Notes: generated by a model not told the origin, from the letters alone. A stretch of DNA of 23,019 nucleotides from SPCO01 sp964427285 (GCA_964427285.1 CAYRTS010000047.1:1-23019), one strand, 5' to 3'; positions 1-8,020 are shown, counted from the first letter of the stretch. Numbers and translations are program-made.

Positions 1-594
1 GTCACCCTCCAGCATGATCGTGTCGGGCCGGAGCGGGATCGCCACCCCATCGCGGATCACCGCAAACAACGAACACCCGTCGGGGATGGCGAGGTCCTTG
101 GGCGCTCGTCCGATCGCGGGCGAACCCAGCTGGAGGTGCGCCTCGATCAGTTCCAGCTCTCCCTCGCCCAGCCCGGCCAGGTGCAGCAGTTCGTGAACCG
201 GGATGTCCTGCTCGATTGAGCTCAGGATCATCCGTGTCGGGCTGATCAGCTCGTCCACCCCGAGGTGGCGGAAGAGCGCCTCGTTTTTTGGATTGTTCAC
301 CCGGGCGATCGTTCGCGGCACGTCGAAGTGGTGCTTGGCCATCTGGCAGATCACCAGGTTGTCCTCGTCGTCGCCGGTCACCGCGGCCACCACGTCGGCC
401 CGGTTGCAGCCGGCCTCGGCCAGGTACTTGCCCTCGCAGCCATCGTGCGGGATGACGATCGAACCGATCTCGTCGGCAATCTGTCTGGCCCGTGCCGCGT
501 CCTTCTCCATCAGCGCGACCTCGTGGCCGGAATCGATGAGTTCCTTGGCGAGGTAGTAGCCGACCTTCCCGCCACCAACGACCAGTACGAACAT
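1..594 (-). CDS. trkA: RCK/TrkA-family potassium uptake regulator, 3' end cut by window edge
   Basis: The frame opens with ATG at 594 and stays open for 198 codons to the window edge, so the stop lies outside. The product starts MFVLVVGGGKVGYYLAKEL: a Rossmann glycine motif (G7, G9, G12) and the acidic residue E30 at the end of strand 2, typical of NAD(H)-binding RCK_N domains (about residues 1-120). Residues about 133-198 look like an RCK_C ligand-binding domain, and the visible end (TIMLEGD) is where TrkA proteins usually have only a few residues left. Such proteins sit on the cytoplasmic face of K+ channels or transporters and gate them by nucleotide or c-di-AMP binding. It lies 3 bases after the stop of a second RCK protein. 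The pairing of two separate RCK genes beside an APC permease resembles mycobacterial ceoB-ceoC with Rv2690c. No TrkH/TrkG membrane subunit is visible. Confidence 0.9.
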   Translation of the reverse strand, partial: MFVLVVGGGKVGYYLAKELIDSGHEVALMEKDAARARQIADEIGSIVIPHDGCEGKYLAEAGCNRADVVAAVTGDDEDNLVICQMAKHHFDVPRTIARVNNPKNEALFRHLGVDELISPTRMILSSIEQDIPVHELLHLAGLGEGELELIEAHLQLGSPAIGRAPKDLAIPDGCSLFAVIRDGVAIPLRPDTIMLEGD

Positions 595-597
595 GAC

Positions 598-1158
598 TCA
601 GGCCTCCCGGGCTGCGATCGGCCGCGCGCCGACCGACGCCTGGGCCTGCGTGGCATCGGGCGCCGCCGCATCCCTCGGGGTTATCGAACTGACGCTCGCG
701 TGGTGATCGCCGTCGCCGTGGTGACCGGTCGGCGCCAGCATGCCCGGCAGCCCGGACGCTGGCAGGTCGAGGTAGTGGTCCAGCGCATCGACCATCAACC
801 CGGTCCGGCACAGGGTCGCGATCCCGAGCTGGGCGTACGCCTCGGCCCGCAGCGGGTCGTTGATCTTGGCAACCACCTTCCGGGCACCCAGCGCCTCGGC
901 CGCGAGCTGGGCGGCCATCACGTTGCGGTTGTCACCCTCGGTCAGGGCCACGAACACATCGGCGTCGTCTGCGCCGGCGCGGCGCAGCACGTCCTCGTCC
1001 GTGCCGTCGCCACGGATCGCCCGGCCTCCAAAGGTCGACGGGAGGCGGTCGAAGGCGGCGGTCGTGCTGTCGAGGATGATGACCTCATGACCGGCGCGGT
1101 CGTAGCTGTCGGCGGCGGATGCACCCACCCGGCCGCATCCCACGATGACGATCTTCAC
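598..1158 (-). CDS. trkA: RCK_N-only TrkA-family NAD-binding protein
   Basis: A 186-residue protein beginning MKIVIVGCGRVGASAADSYD, with the GxGxxG nucleotide motif at residues 7-12 and D30 as the ribose-binding acid. The RCK_N fold covers about residues 1-135 (including ALTEGDNRNVMAAQLA and VAKINDPLRAEAYAQLG). There is no recognisable RCK_C domain; residues about 140-186 are instead a low-complexity tail with a His/Asp cluster (GHHGDGDHH) and Ala/Pro runs. The start is GTG at 1158, overlapping the stop of the upstream UspA-like gene by GTGA, so translational coupling is likely. Role: K+ uptake regulation in the cytoplasm, probably in a complex with its neighbour at 1-594, as inferred from CeoB/CeoC-like pairing. 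The family is secure; the transporter it controls is not. Confidence 0.9.
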   Translation of the reverse strand: MKIVIVGCGRVGASAADSYDRAGHEVIILDSTTAAFDRLPSTFGGRAIRGDGTDEDVLRRAGADDADVFVALTEGDNRNVMAAQLAAEALGARKVVAKINDPLRAEAYAQLGIATLCRTGLMVDALDHYLDLPASGLPGMLAPTGHHGDGDHHASVSSITPRDAAAPDATQAQASVGARPIAAREA

Positions 1159-1610
1159 GCTGGTCCCTCGCTGATCGGGTCACGCACCACCCACACGGCG
1201 GACGGCGCGTTCTGGAGCACGTACGGAATGGTGCGGCCGATGGCGAACTCGCCGCCGAACCGCTTGCGATATGGCAGGCCCACGATCAGCAGGTCCGCCT
1301 GGCGCTCGACGGCCTCGTCGACAAGCGCGGCGCCAACGTCGCGTGCCTGGAGCAGCACCGGTTCGAGCCGGACCTTGGACTCCTCGGCGATCGTCTCCGC
1401 GATGTCGAGGACTCGCTGGACCTCCTCTGACCGCCCCCCGAGGTCCGAGTCAAGCGGCAGCGTCCAGTCGATCTCGACCACGTGCACTGCGATCAGCTCG
1501 GCCTTCGTGCGCGCGGCATGCTCGGCGGCGAGGCGCACGATCCGGGCGTCGCTCGGTCCGCCGTTGAGGGCCACGACGGCACGGCGGAAGGGTGGCGTCG
1601 AGTCGGGCAT
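1155..1610 (-). CDS. Universal stress protein (UspA fold)
   Basis: A 151-residue single UspA domain: the first strand is RRAVVALNGGPSDARIVRLA, then AELIAVHVVEIDW, and the C-terminal segment ADLLIVGLPYRKRFGGEFAIGR followed by APSAVWVVRDP. The family ATP-binding signature G-x2-G-x9-G(S/T) is only partly kept, so nucleotide binding is uncertain. The frame extends upstream to a GTG at 1739 inside the KimA gene, but those 43 extra residues are not Usp-like. ATG 1610 is preferred because the fold begins right after it and a TATCGT box ends 8 nt upstream, the leaderless arrangement seen elsewhere in this window. Its 3' end overlaps the RCK gene by 4 bases. KimA-type permeases have a Usp-like cytoplasmic domain, so a free-standing Usp here may act in the same potassium module (inference). 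Confidence 0.85.
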   Translation of the reverse strand: MPDSTPPFRRAVVALNGGPSDARIVRLAAEHAARTKAELIAVHVVEIDWTLPLDSDLGGRSEEVQRVLDIAETIAEESKVRLEPVLLQARDVGAALVDEAVERQADLLIVGLPYRKRFGGEFAIGRTIPYVLQNAPSAVWVVRDPISEGPA

Positions 1611-1618
1611 CGCGGGCC

Positions 1619-1624
1619 ACGATA
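1619..1624 (-). promoter_or_regulatory. Candidate -10 box for leaderless transcription of the usp gene
   Basis: On the minus strand TATCGT (TANNNT type) is followed by 8 nt and then ATG at 1610, with no Shine-Dalgarno sequence in between. This geometry puts the transcription start at or next to the start codon. No clear -35 is seen. It suggests the usp-RCK-RCK genes can be expressed separately from the permeases upstream. Confidence 0.4.
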
Positions 1625-1713
1625 CCACCGCGCCGCCCACCAGTCGGGGCGCCGCGCTCAATCGGACCCGGTTCAGGTCGGGCGGCCCCTGGCCCAGCCT
1701 GACCCTGAGCGAA

Positions 1714-3765
1714 TCAGTCGGGCGCTCGCTCCGACTCACTCATGGCCGTCTCGAACAGCTCGCGGTCCTCGCGCCGGTATGGCACGTTGACAACGACCGT
1801 GTGCGGTCGACCAAGGAGCATCGCGCGCAGGCGTTTGGCAGCCTGGTTGTACAGGACGCGTTCCCACCAACTGCGGGCCACGTACTCCGGGATCACCACG
1901 AACGTGATCGGCGCGGCCTTGTCCGGCGGCCACGCCGCATCCAGGACATCCAGGTAGGCCAGGAGCGGGCCGGCCAAGGCTCGATAGGGCGAGTCCACGA
2001 CCACCAGCGGCACGCCGGGGATGTGCCGCTCGAACGCGGAGCGGACCTCCGCGGCACGGGCCTGGTCAACCGAGATGAACACGGCCCGTACGTCGTCATC
2101 GATCGAACGGGCCACATTGATGGCCTGCACGACCGCCCGGTTTACTCCCGGAATGGGGACCACCACCCGTTCCTCGCGTTGGGGCATGGCGACCACGAGG
2201 TCCGGGTGGACGGCCAGTTCCGTGGCGGACCGTGCGTACTGGGCGTGGATGAACTGCATCATCGCGACCAGCAGGGGCACCACGATCACGATCAGGTACG
2301 CGCCATCCTCGAACTTTTCGAACACGACCACGCCAAGGACGACGGCCGTCAAGACGCCGCCGGTGGCGTTGACGACTAATCGCCAGCGCCACCCGGCGTC
2401 GCGGGTGGTCAGCCAGTGACGGACCATGCCCACCTGGCTGACGGTAAAGCACAGGAAGACCCCAACGGAGTAGAGCGGGATGAGAGCGTGGGTGTCGCCA
2501 TCGAAGATCCACAGCAACCCGAACGCGACACCGGCCAGCAGCGCGATGCCCCACGAGTACGCCAGCCGATCACCGCGGAACGAAAACTGGCGCGGCATGT
2601 AGCCGTCCTCCGCCAGGATCGCGGCGAGGCGCGGGAAGGCGTTGAAGCTCGTGTTCGCGGCGAGGAACAGGATCAGGGCCGTGCTCGCGACAAAGGTCAC
2701 GAACAGGACGGACCCTTCGCCAAACGCGGCCTGGGCCGCCAGCGCGACGACCGACGGCCCGCCCTCTTCGGATGGCCGCAATCCGAACTGCACGGCAAAC
2801 ACCGTCAGGCCGACGAACAGGATGGCAAGGAGCACAGCCATCGCCGTCATCGTGTTGGCGGAATTGCGGGACTCAGGTGGCTTGAATGCGGGGACGCCGT
2901 TGGCGATGGCCTCGACACCGGTCAGGGCTACGGATCCGCCGGCGAACGCCTTGAGCAGCAGCAGGATCCCGAGTGTCTCCGTCCCGAACGGCACCGGGTC
3001 CGGTTGCACGGGGACGGGAGTCGCATCCCCGCCCAGGATGCGGACCGCGCCGATCGCCACGATGGCCAGCGCGAGCCCGACGAACAGGTAGGTCGGGACC
3101 GCAAAGATGTTTCCAGATTCGCGAAGGCCCCGCAGGTTCGCCACCGTGATGAGCACGATCGAGACCAGCGCGATCTCGATCCGGAATTCATACGCAGCCG
3201 GGATGACTGACTGGATCTGGGCGATGGCCGACGCCGTCGACACGGCCACGGTCATTACGTAGTCGATCAGCAGCGCTGCGGCAGCGACCAGCCCGAGCAG
3301 CGGCGAGAGGTTGGTCCGGGCGACCACGTAGGCGCCGCCGCCGTTGGGATAGGCACGACAGACCTGGCGGTACGACACGGACACGACGGCGAGCAGGACC
3401 GCGATGGCAATCGCGATCTCGATCGACACGAGGAGCGCCCCGGCCCCGGCCACGAGCAGAACCCGCAGGATTTCCTCGGTGGCATAGGCCGACGAGCTGA
3501 TCGCGTCCGAGCTGAAAATGGCCAGGGCCTTCTTCTTCGACAACCGCTCGCCGATCTCCTCCTCGGTCGATAGCGGCCGTCCGAACGCGACGCCGCGAAT
3601 GCGGGCGAGGAGACGGGCGCCCGGGGTCAGCGCGACGCTGGCGGCAGGCTTGGCGGTGAGTTGGCCCGGTCCCGTGTAGCGGAAGTAGGGGGAGTGCGGC
3701 CGTTCGAGCCGGACCCGACGATCCGCCGGTTTGCGCCCCTGAATCGGGCGTCTTCCTCCGATCAC
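1714..3765 (-). CDS. kimA: KimA-like APC-superfamily potassium transporter, copy 1
   Basis: A 683-residue polytopic membrane protein. The N-terminal cytoplasmic segment (about 1-75) is followed by about 12 hydrophobic helices and a C-terminal soluble Usp-like domain (from about residue 490, VVVPIPGVNRAVVQAINVARSI). The segment FSSDAISSSAYATEE (residues 84-98) and LIDYVMTVAVST match the K+-binding helices of KimA (B. subtilis YdaO), a proton-coupled K+ importer inhibited by c-di-AMP. The GTG start at 3765 is chosen because GGAG lies 5 nt upstream and because it aligns exactly with the start of the tandem paralogue (both continue IGGRRP); an ATG at 3825 would overlap the preceding gene and add unrelated residues. 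It lies 34 bases after that paralogue. Family assignment is strong; K+ as substrate follows from family and RCK/Usp context. Confidence 0.9.
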   Translation of the reverse strand: MIGGRRPIQGRKPADRRVRLERPHSPYFRYTGPGQLTAKPAASVALTPGARLLARIRGVAFGRPLSTEEEIGERLSKKKALAIFSSDAISSSAYATEEILRVLLVAGAGALLVSIEIAIAIAVLLAVVSVSYRQVCRAYPNGGGAYVVARTNLSPLLGLVAAAALLIDYVMTVAVSTASAIAQIQSVIPAAYEFRIEIALVSIVLITVANLRGLRESGNIFAVPTYLFVGLALAIVAIGAVRILGGDATPVPVQPDPVPFGTETLGILLLLKAFAGGSVALTGVEAIANGVPAFKPPESRNSANTMTAMAVLLAILFVGLTVFAVQFGLRPSEEGGPSVVALAAQAAFGEGSVLFVTFVASTALILFLAANTSFNAFPRLAAILAEDGYMPRQFSFRGDRLAYSWGIALLAGVAFGLLWIFDGDTHALIPLYSVGVFLCFTVSQVGMVRHWLTTRDAGWRWRLVVNATGGVLTAVVLGVVVFEKFEDGAYLIVIVVPLLVAMMQFIHAQYARSATELAVHPDLVVAMPQREERVVVPIPGVNRAVVQAINVARSIDDDVRAVFISVDQARAAEVRSAFERHIPGVPLVVVDSPYRALAGPLLAYLDVLDAAWPPDKAAPITFVVIPEYVARSWWERVLYNQAAKRLRAMLLGRPHTVVVNVPYRREDRELFETAMSESERAPD

Positions 3766-3799
3766 CGAGACTCCGATCTGCCAACGCGGGGCCGAAAAT

Positions 3800-5809
3800 T
3801 CAATGGCCCCGTCGATACGGCACATCGGCGATCACGGTGTGTTCGCGTCCCACGAGTGCCGATTTCAGTCGCTTTGCGGTCTGGTTATACAGCAAACGGT
3901 CCCACCAGTGGCGGGCGACATACTCCGGCAGGACCACGATGGTGAGCGGCGCCTCCGTATCCGGCGGCCACGCCTGGTCAAGGATGTCGAGATAGGCGAC
4001 CACGGGCGAGATGACCGCCCGAAAGGGTGACTCGACGATCACCAGCGGGACGTCCGGCAGCTGCCGTTCCCAGCGGATCCGCAGGGCCTCGGCCACCTCG
4101 AGGTCGTCGGTCACGTAGACCGCCCGTAGGTCGCGGGTTAGGGCGCGGCCGAAGTTGACGGCCTGGACGACCGCGCGGTTGATCCCGTTGACCGGGATGA
4201 TCACCCGCTGGTCGCGGTGCGGACCCGGAAGTGGGCCGTCGTCGCGGACGTGCAGCTCCGCCTCCTGGAGCTCGTACTGGCGGTGGACGAACGCCATCAG
4301 GGCGGCCAGCACGGGGATGAGCACTAGTACCAGCCAGGCGCCGTCGAAGAACTTGACCGTGGTGACGATGACCGCCACCGTGCCCGTCAATGCTGCTCCA
4401 AATGCGTTGATCGACAGCCGTCGCCGCCACCCCGGGGACCGCTCCCGCAGCCAGTGGCGGATCATGCCGGTCTGGCTGATGGTGAAGTCGATGAACACGC
4501 CCACCGCATACAGCGGGATCAGGAGGTGCGTCTCGCCGCGGAAGATGACGATCAAGCCCGCCGCCAGGGCGGCCAGCACCACGATCCCGTAGGAGAAGGC
4601 GAGGCGGTCGCCCCGCCACCCGAACTGGCGCGGCACGTGCCCATCGCCGGCGAGGATCGCGAGGAGACGCGGAAAGGCGTTGAAGCTGGTATTGGCCGCC
4701 AGGAACAGCAGCAGCGCGGTGAAGCCCTGGAACACGTAGAAGGGGATCCCGTCGCCGTAGACCTCACGGGCCACCTGCGCGATCACGGTCTGCTTCGCCT
4801 CCAGCGTTGCTGGGCCGATCCCGAAGTTCACCGCCAGGAAGGTGATGCCGATGAACAGCACGCCGAGGAGGAGGGCCATCACCGCAAGGGTCGTCGCGGC
4901 ATTCTTCGATTCGGGTGGCTGGAAGGCCGGCACACCCGTGGCGATGGCCTCCGTGCCGGTCAACGCGACGGCCCCGGCCGCAAACGCGCGCAGGAGCAGG
5001 ATCAGCGTCAGCGGCTGGAGCGTCCCGCTGACCTGCTCGTTGAACTCCGGACCGTACGTGGATCCCTCACCGAGAACCACGATCCGGAACGTCCCGACCC
5101 CGATCATCAGCAGAGCCGAGCCGATGAACAGGTAGGTCGGAATGGCGAAGATGTTGCCGGCCTCGCGAAGGCCCCGGAGATTGCCCACGGTGATCAGCGC
5201 GATCGCGACGACACCGATCAGCACGCGCTCGTCATACAGGATCGGGAACGCCGAGGTGATCTGCTCGACCGCGGACGAGGTGGACACCGCCACGGTCATG
5301 ACGTAGTCGATCATCAGGGCGGACGCTGCCACCAGCGACACGGTTCGCCCGATGTTCCGGCGCGACACCGAGTACGAGCCGCCGCCCCCCGGATAGGCGA
5401 TGCAGATCTGGCGGTAGCTGATGGCCACGGCGATCAGCAGCACCGCGATGGCGATGCTGATCTCGAGTCCAAAGGCCAGGGCGGCCATCCCACCCAGGAT
5501 CAGGACCCGCAGGATCTCCTCGGTGGCATAGGCGGACGAACTGATGGCGTCCGAACTGAAGATGGCCAGCGCCTTCTTCTTCGATAGCCGTTCGCCGAGC
5601 TCATCCTCACTCGCCAGTGGACGGCCGAACAAGAAGCCACGGATCTTCGCCCAGAGCTGCCCCGCCGGCGTCGTCGGCGCACTCGCCGCTTCGCGCGCGG
5701 TCAGCTGGCCGCGTCCCGTGTAACGGAAGTACGGGGCGTGGGGTCGCTCCAGGCGGACCCGTCGGTCGCCCGGTTTCCGACCCTGCAGTGGCCGCCGGCC
5801 GCCGATCAT
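3800..5809 (-). CDS. kimA: KimA-like APC-superfamily potassium transporter, copy 2
   Basis: A 669-residue paralogue of the 1714-3765 gene, collinear with it from the first residue (MIGGRRPLQGRKPGDRRVRL) through the membrane domain to the C-terminal Usp-like domain (VIIPVNGINRAVVQAVNFGRAL). It keeps FSSDAISSSAYATEE at residues 84-98, MIDYVMTVAVST and AANTSFNAFPRL, the same helices as copy 1. Differences cluster in loops: copy 2 has a longer extracellular-type segment (VLGEGSTYGPEFNEQVSGT) and a different linker before the soluble domain. ATG 5809 has GAGG 7 nt upstream and follows the phosphoesterase stop by 9 bases, so co-transcription is likely. The pair reads as an old tandem duplication with both copies intact; possible division of labour (affinity, pH or c-di-AMP response) is inference. 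Confidence 0.9.
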   Translation of the reverse strand: MIGGRRPLQGRKPGDRRVRLERPHAPYFRYTGRGQLTAREAASAPTTPAGQLWAKIRGFLFGRPLASEDELGERLSKKKALAIFSSDAISSSAYATEEILRVLILGGMAALAFGLEISIAIAVLLIAVAISYRQICIAYPGGGGSYSVSRRNIGRTVSLVAASALMIDYVMTVAVSTSSAVEQITSAFPILYDERVLIGVVAIALITVGNLRGLREAGNIFAIPTYLFIGSALLMIGVGTFRIVVLGEGSTYGPEFNEQVSGTLQPLTLILLLRAFAAGAVALTGTEAIATGVPAFQPPESKNAATTLAVMALLLGVLFIGITFLAVNFGIGPATLEAKQTVIAQVAREVYGDGIPFYVFQGFTALLLFLAANTSFNAFPRLLAILAGDGHVPRQFGWRGDRLAFSYGIVVLAALAAGLIVIFRGETHLLIPLYAVGVFIDFTISQTGMIRHWLRERSPGWRRRLSINAFGAALTGTVAVIVTTVKFFDGAWLVLVLIPVLAALMAFVHRQYELQEAELHVRDDGPLPGPHRDQRVIIPVNGINRAVVQAVNFGRALTRDLRAVYVTDDLEVAEALRIRWERQLPDVPLVIVESPFRAVISPVVAYLDILDQAWPPDTEAPLTIVVLPEYVARHWWDRLLYNQTAKRLKSALVGREHTVIADVPYRRGH

Positions 5810-5818
5810 GGGCGGGCC

Positions 5819-6541
5819 TCAGACGCCACGGGGGAGCCGATCGATCAGCCGGTCCGGCAGGCCCACGGCCCGCATGTGATCGCGAACCGACTCGATGTCG
5901 TAGGGGACGCGATTCCAGGTCGCCGTCTGTGCGGCCAGGTCAAGCAGGAGGTAGCTGGTCCGCGGGTCGCGATCGCGCGGCTGCCCGACACTCCCAGGGT
6001 TCAGCAGCAGGCGCTCGCCGTCCAGACCGAGCGGCACCCCCGGCGCCACGTCCCGACGCACCACCCGGCCACCGCGCGCCTCGAATGCGGCCGGCACGTG
6101 GGTATGCCCGTTGAGCCCGTGCGCGGTCGACGTCTCGGCCAGGCTGTCGCGCGCCTCGGACGGGGAGCTCACATATTCCCACGTGGGGTCGACGGCGCTC
6201 CCGTGAACCAGCGTGAAGTCGCCCTCCGACCGCCGCATCGGCAGCATGCGCAACCACTCGATCGTGGCCGCGGAGATCGTCCGACGCGTCCATTCCATCG
6301 CCGTCCGGGGATCCGGGTTGAATCGGTCGAGCCCGATCTCGCCACAGGCCGCCAGGTCGTGATTTCCGCAGACGCCAACCGCCCCGATCGCCCGGAGCCG
6401 GTCGACGACCCCGTCGGGATCCGGGCCGTAGCCGACGATGTCGCCGAGATGCCAGACGGCATCAACGGGGCCGGCGTCGGCGAGCACGGCATCAAGCGCT
6501 GGCAGGTTGGCATGAACGTCCGAGATGACGGCGATCCGCAT
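5819..6541 (-). CDS. Calcineurin-like metallophosphoesterase (YfcE/MJ0936 type)
   Basis: A 240-residue soluble protein with the full set of dimetal phosphoesterase motifs in order: D-x-H at D8/H10 (ISDVHAN), GD at D34 (HLGDIVGYGPDP), GNHD at N60/H61, a lone H113 (LVHGS) and GHTH at 145-148. These ligands coordinate two metal ions. The family hydrolyses phosphodiesters and phosphomonoesters; the natural substrate cannot be told from sequence. ATG 6541 is chosen because the motif-bearing first strand starts immediately (MRIAVISDVH) and GGA lies 5 nt upstream; an in-frame upstream start at 6571 would overlap rsmG. It sits 26 bases after rsmG and 9 bases before the KimA-like pair. A link to nucleotide second-messenger turnover controlling KimA is possible but unsupported beyond position. 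Confidence 0.88.
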   Translation of the reverse strand: MRIAVISDVHANLPALDAVLADAGPVDAVWHLGDIVGYGPDPDGVVDRLRAIGAVGVCGNHDLAACGEIGLDRFNPDPRTAMEWTRRTISAATIEWLRMLPMRRSEGDFTLVHGSAVDPTWEYVSSPSEARDSLAETSTAHGLNGHTHVPAAFEARGGRVVRRDVAPGVPLGLDGERLLLNPGSVGQPRDRDPRTSYLLLDLAAQTATWNRVPYDIESVRDHMRAVGLPDRLIDRLPRGV

Positions 6542-6567
6542 GGACGTCCAATCTACCAGTGCGCCAG

Positions 6568-7341
6568 TCACCAGGACCGGCGCTTGCGGGCGGCCGGGTC
6601 GCGGGGATAGGCGGCCGGGACCCGCCCGCTGGCCGTCGCGACGACCAGGCAGTGACGATCGAGGCCCGGTACCGCGACCTGGCGCACCTCGAGCCGGCCT
6701 CCGCCCATGGCTGCCATGGCTCGCTCGGCGGCCGACAATTCGACCTCGATGTCGCCGCGCTTCCAGGCGATGAGGCAGCCGCCCGGCACCAGGAGGGGAA
6801 ACGCGAGCTCGACGAGTTCCCCAAGCCCCCCGACCGCCCGGGCGACGACCGCGGGCCAGACGCCCCGGTGCCGGGCATCGGCGGCGAGCGCCTCGGCTCG
6901 GACCGGGGCAGCCTCGACGGACGCTTCAAGCCCGGCTGCGGCCACGGCGGCAGTCAGGAACGCGGTCTTCTTGCGCACGGGCTCCAGCAACAACGCTCGT
7001 AGAGCCGGGAGCGCGGCGGCCAGGGGCAGGCCCGGGTAGCCGCCGCCCGACCCGATGTCCAGGAATCGGTCTACCCGGCGCTCCCGCAGGACCGGGATCG
7101 CCGACAGGCTGTCCACCACGTGGGCGAGCGCCACGGCCGCAGGGTCGCGGATGGCCGTCAGGTTGATCGCGGAGGTCCAGGCCAGCAGCAACCTGGCATG
7201 ATTCTCGATGGCCGTCCGCGCACCAGGCGTGAGGGTCAGGCGGAGCGCGTCAAGACCCGCATCGAGGGCGTCGTGATACCCGGGCGGGAGTGGCTGAGTC
7301 GCCTGGACGCGCGTCGGGAGCGGCTCGCGCGGCTTGTCCAC
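6568..7341 (-). CDS. rsmG: 16S rRNA (guanine527-N7)-methyltransferase RsmG/GidB
   Basis: With the start used here the protein is 257 residues. It has the RsmG landmarks in order: NLTAIRDP (60-67), HVVDSL (74-79), the SAM-binding loop DIGSGGGYPGLPLA (about 95-108), LEPVRKKTAFL and ARAVGGL. It methylates N7 of G527 in 16S rRNA using S-adenosylmethionine, and loss often gives low-level streptomycin resistance. GTG 7341 is preferred for its GAAAGG spaced 6 nt away; ATG 7374 and ATG 7413 are in frame but add a non-conserved N-terminus. The C-terminal RDPAARKRRSW is basic and variable. rsmG often lies near oriC in bacteria, which gives interest to the DnaA-box-like motifs just upstream, although gidA, parAB and dnaA are not in this window. 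Confidence 0.93.
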   Translation of the reverse strand: MDKPREPLPTRVQATQPLPPGYHDALDAGLDALRLTLTPGARTAIENHARLLLAWTSAINLTAIRDPAAVALAHVVDSLSAIPVLRERRVDRFLDIGSGGGYPGLPLAAALPALRALLLEPVRKKTAFLTAAVAAAGLEASVEAAPVRAEALAADARHRGVWPAVVARAVGGLGELVELAFPLLVPGGCLIAWKRGDIEVELSAAERAMAAMGGGRLEVRQVAVPGLDRHCLVVATASGRVPAAYPRDPAARKRRSW

Positions 7342-7556
7342 GGCCCGCCTTTCGTGGCTATGCGTGCCGTTCATCCACGCTGTGCCGCTCCCGGCGTCGG
7401 CATCGTTTCGCACTACGGGCGCGGCATCGGTCTTCCCCGATCCGTCCGGTTCGCGGCCGGGTTTCCCCGAGCCCCTGTCGGACCGCGTTACCCTTGCTTC
7501 GGCCCCAGTGCGGATGCCGGACGGTACCGGTCTCGGCCTTCAGGCGTCAACGGGCT

Positions 7557-7596
7557 TTATCCACGATCTGTCCGCGGGCAAGCAATTCGTGGATAA
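7557..7596. repeat. Inverted pair of DnaA-box-like 9-mers (hairpin-capable)
   Basis: TTATCCACG at 7557-7565 faces its reverse complement at 7588-7596; the perfect arms are 10 bp (7557-7566 and 7587-7596) around a 20-nt loop. Each 9-mer differs from the E. coli DnaA box TTATCCACA only at the last base. A third similar site, TTGTCCACG, is at 7334-7342 over the rsmG start codon. The pair lies between the csoR stop (7611) and rsmG. As a minus-strand RNA hairpin it lacks a following U-run, so it is not a good intrinsic terminator. The rest of 7342-7610 shows only a repeated TTCCCCGA (7433-7440, 7463-7470). Confidence 0.5.
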
Positions 7597-7610
7597 GCGG
7601 CGGCCGCGCG

Positions 7611-7967
7611 TCAGCCCCCGCGACTGCTGGCGCGGATCGGCCGGCCGAGCGTTCGGCGGACGACGTCGATGACCTCTTCGACATAGACGTCCGCATTGCC
7701 CTGCTCGGCCGCGGTCCGGACACACCCACTGACATGGTCCTCGAGGACCAGGATGGATAGCGCGTCCACCGCCGCCCTGAGCGCGGCCGTCTGCTGGAGG
7801 ATGTCAACGCAGTACTCCTCGCGTTCGATCATCCGCGCGATCCCGCGAACCTGGCCCTCCATTCGGGACAATCGTCGGATCAGCTGCGCCTTGTCCTTGG
7901 AGTAGCTGTGCCGGAAATGGCTGGGGTCCTGCGGCGCGGTGGGACGGCCGGCGTCGGTCGGGCTCAT
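7611..7967 (-). CDS. csoR: CsoR-family copper-sensing repressor
   Basis: A 118-residue all-helical DUF156 protein. The family core is clear (KAQLIRRLSRMEGQVRGIARMI), and the copper ligands C53, H78 and C82 are present with spacing of 25 and 4 residues, identical to Cys36-His61-Cys65 of M. tuberculosis CsoR. Such proteins are tetramers that release operator DNA on binding Cu(I). The His ligand in LEDHVSGCV argues for copper over the persulfide (CstR) or formaldehyde (FrmR) branches. Start ATG 7967 has only weak ribosome-site complementarity. A palindromic G/C-tract operator overlaps its promoter about 55 bases upstream, consistent with autoregulation. No copA, copZ or copper oxidase gene is adjacent, so its targets must include genes elsewhere or only itself. 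Confidence 0.92.
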   Translation of the reverse strand: MSPTDAGRPTAPQDPSHFRHSYSKDKAQLIRRLSRMEGQVRGIARMIEREEYCVDILQQTAALRAAVDALSILVLEDHVSGCVRTAAEQGNADVYVEEVIDVVRRTLGRPIRASSRGG

Positions 7968-8020
7968 CGGCTGTCGGGTCCTTCAAGTCGGGCGCCCTGG
8001 GCAGGCACCGCCTGCGGGCC

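Noticed and set aside
1155..1739. Usp gene starting at GTG 1739
   Set aside because: It would overlap the KimA gene and add 43 residues with no Usp similarity; ATG 1610 has a promoter-like box at leaderless distance.
265..2379. A 704-codon plus-strand open frame
   Set aside because: It is antisense to the RCK, Usp and KimA genes, all with clear family motifs; long antisense frames are expected in GC-rich DNA.
4454..5587. A 377-codon plus-strand frame rich in Asp, Gln, Arg and His
   Set aside because: Its composition is the mirror of the KimA membrane helices on the other strand; no fold or start signal supports it.
7557..7596. Intrinsic terminator for csoR
   Set aside because: The 20-nt loop and absence of a U-run on the minus strand make a terminator unlikely; the arms fit DnaA-type boxes better.
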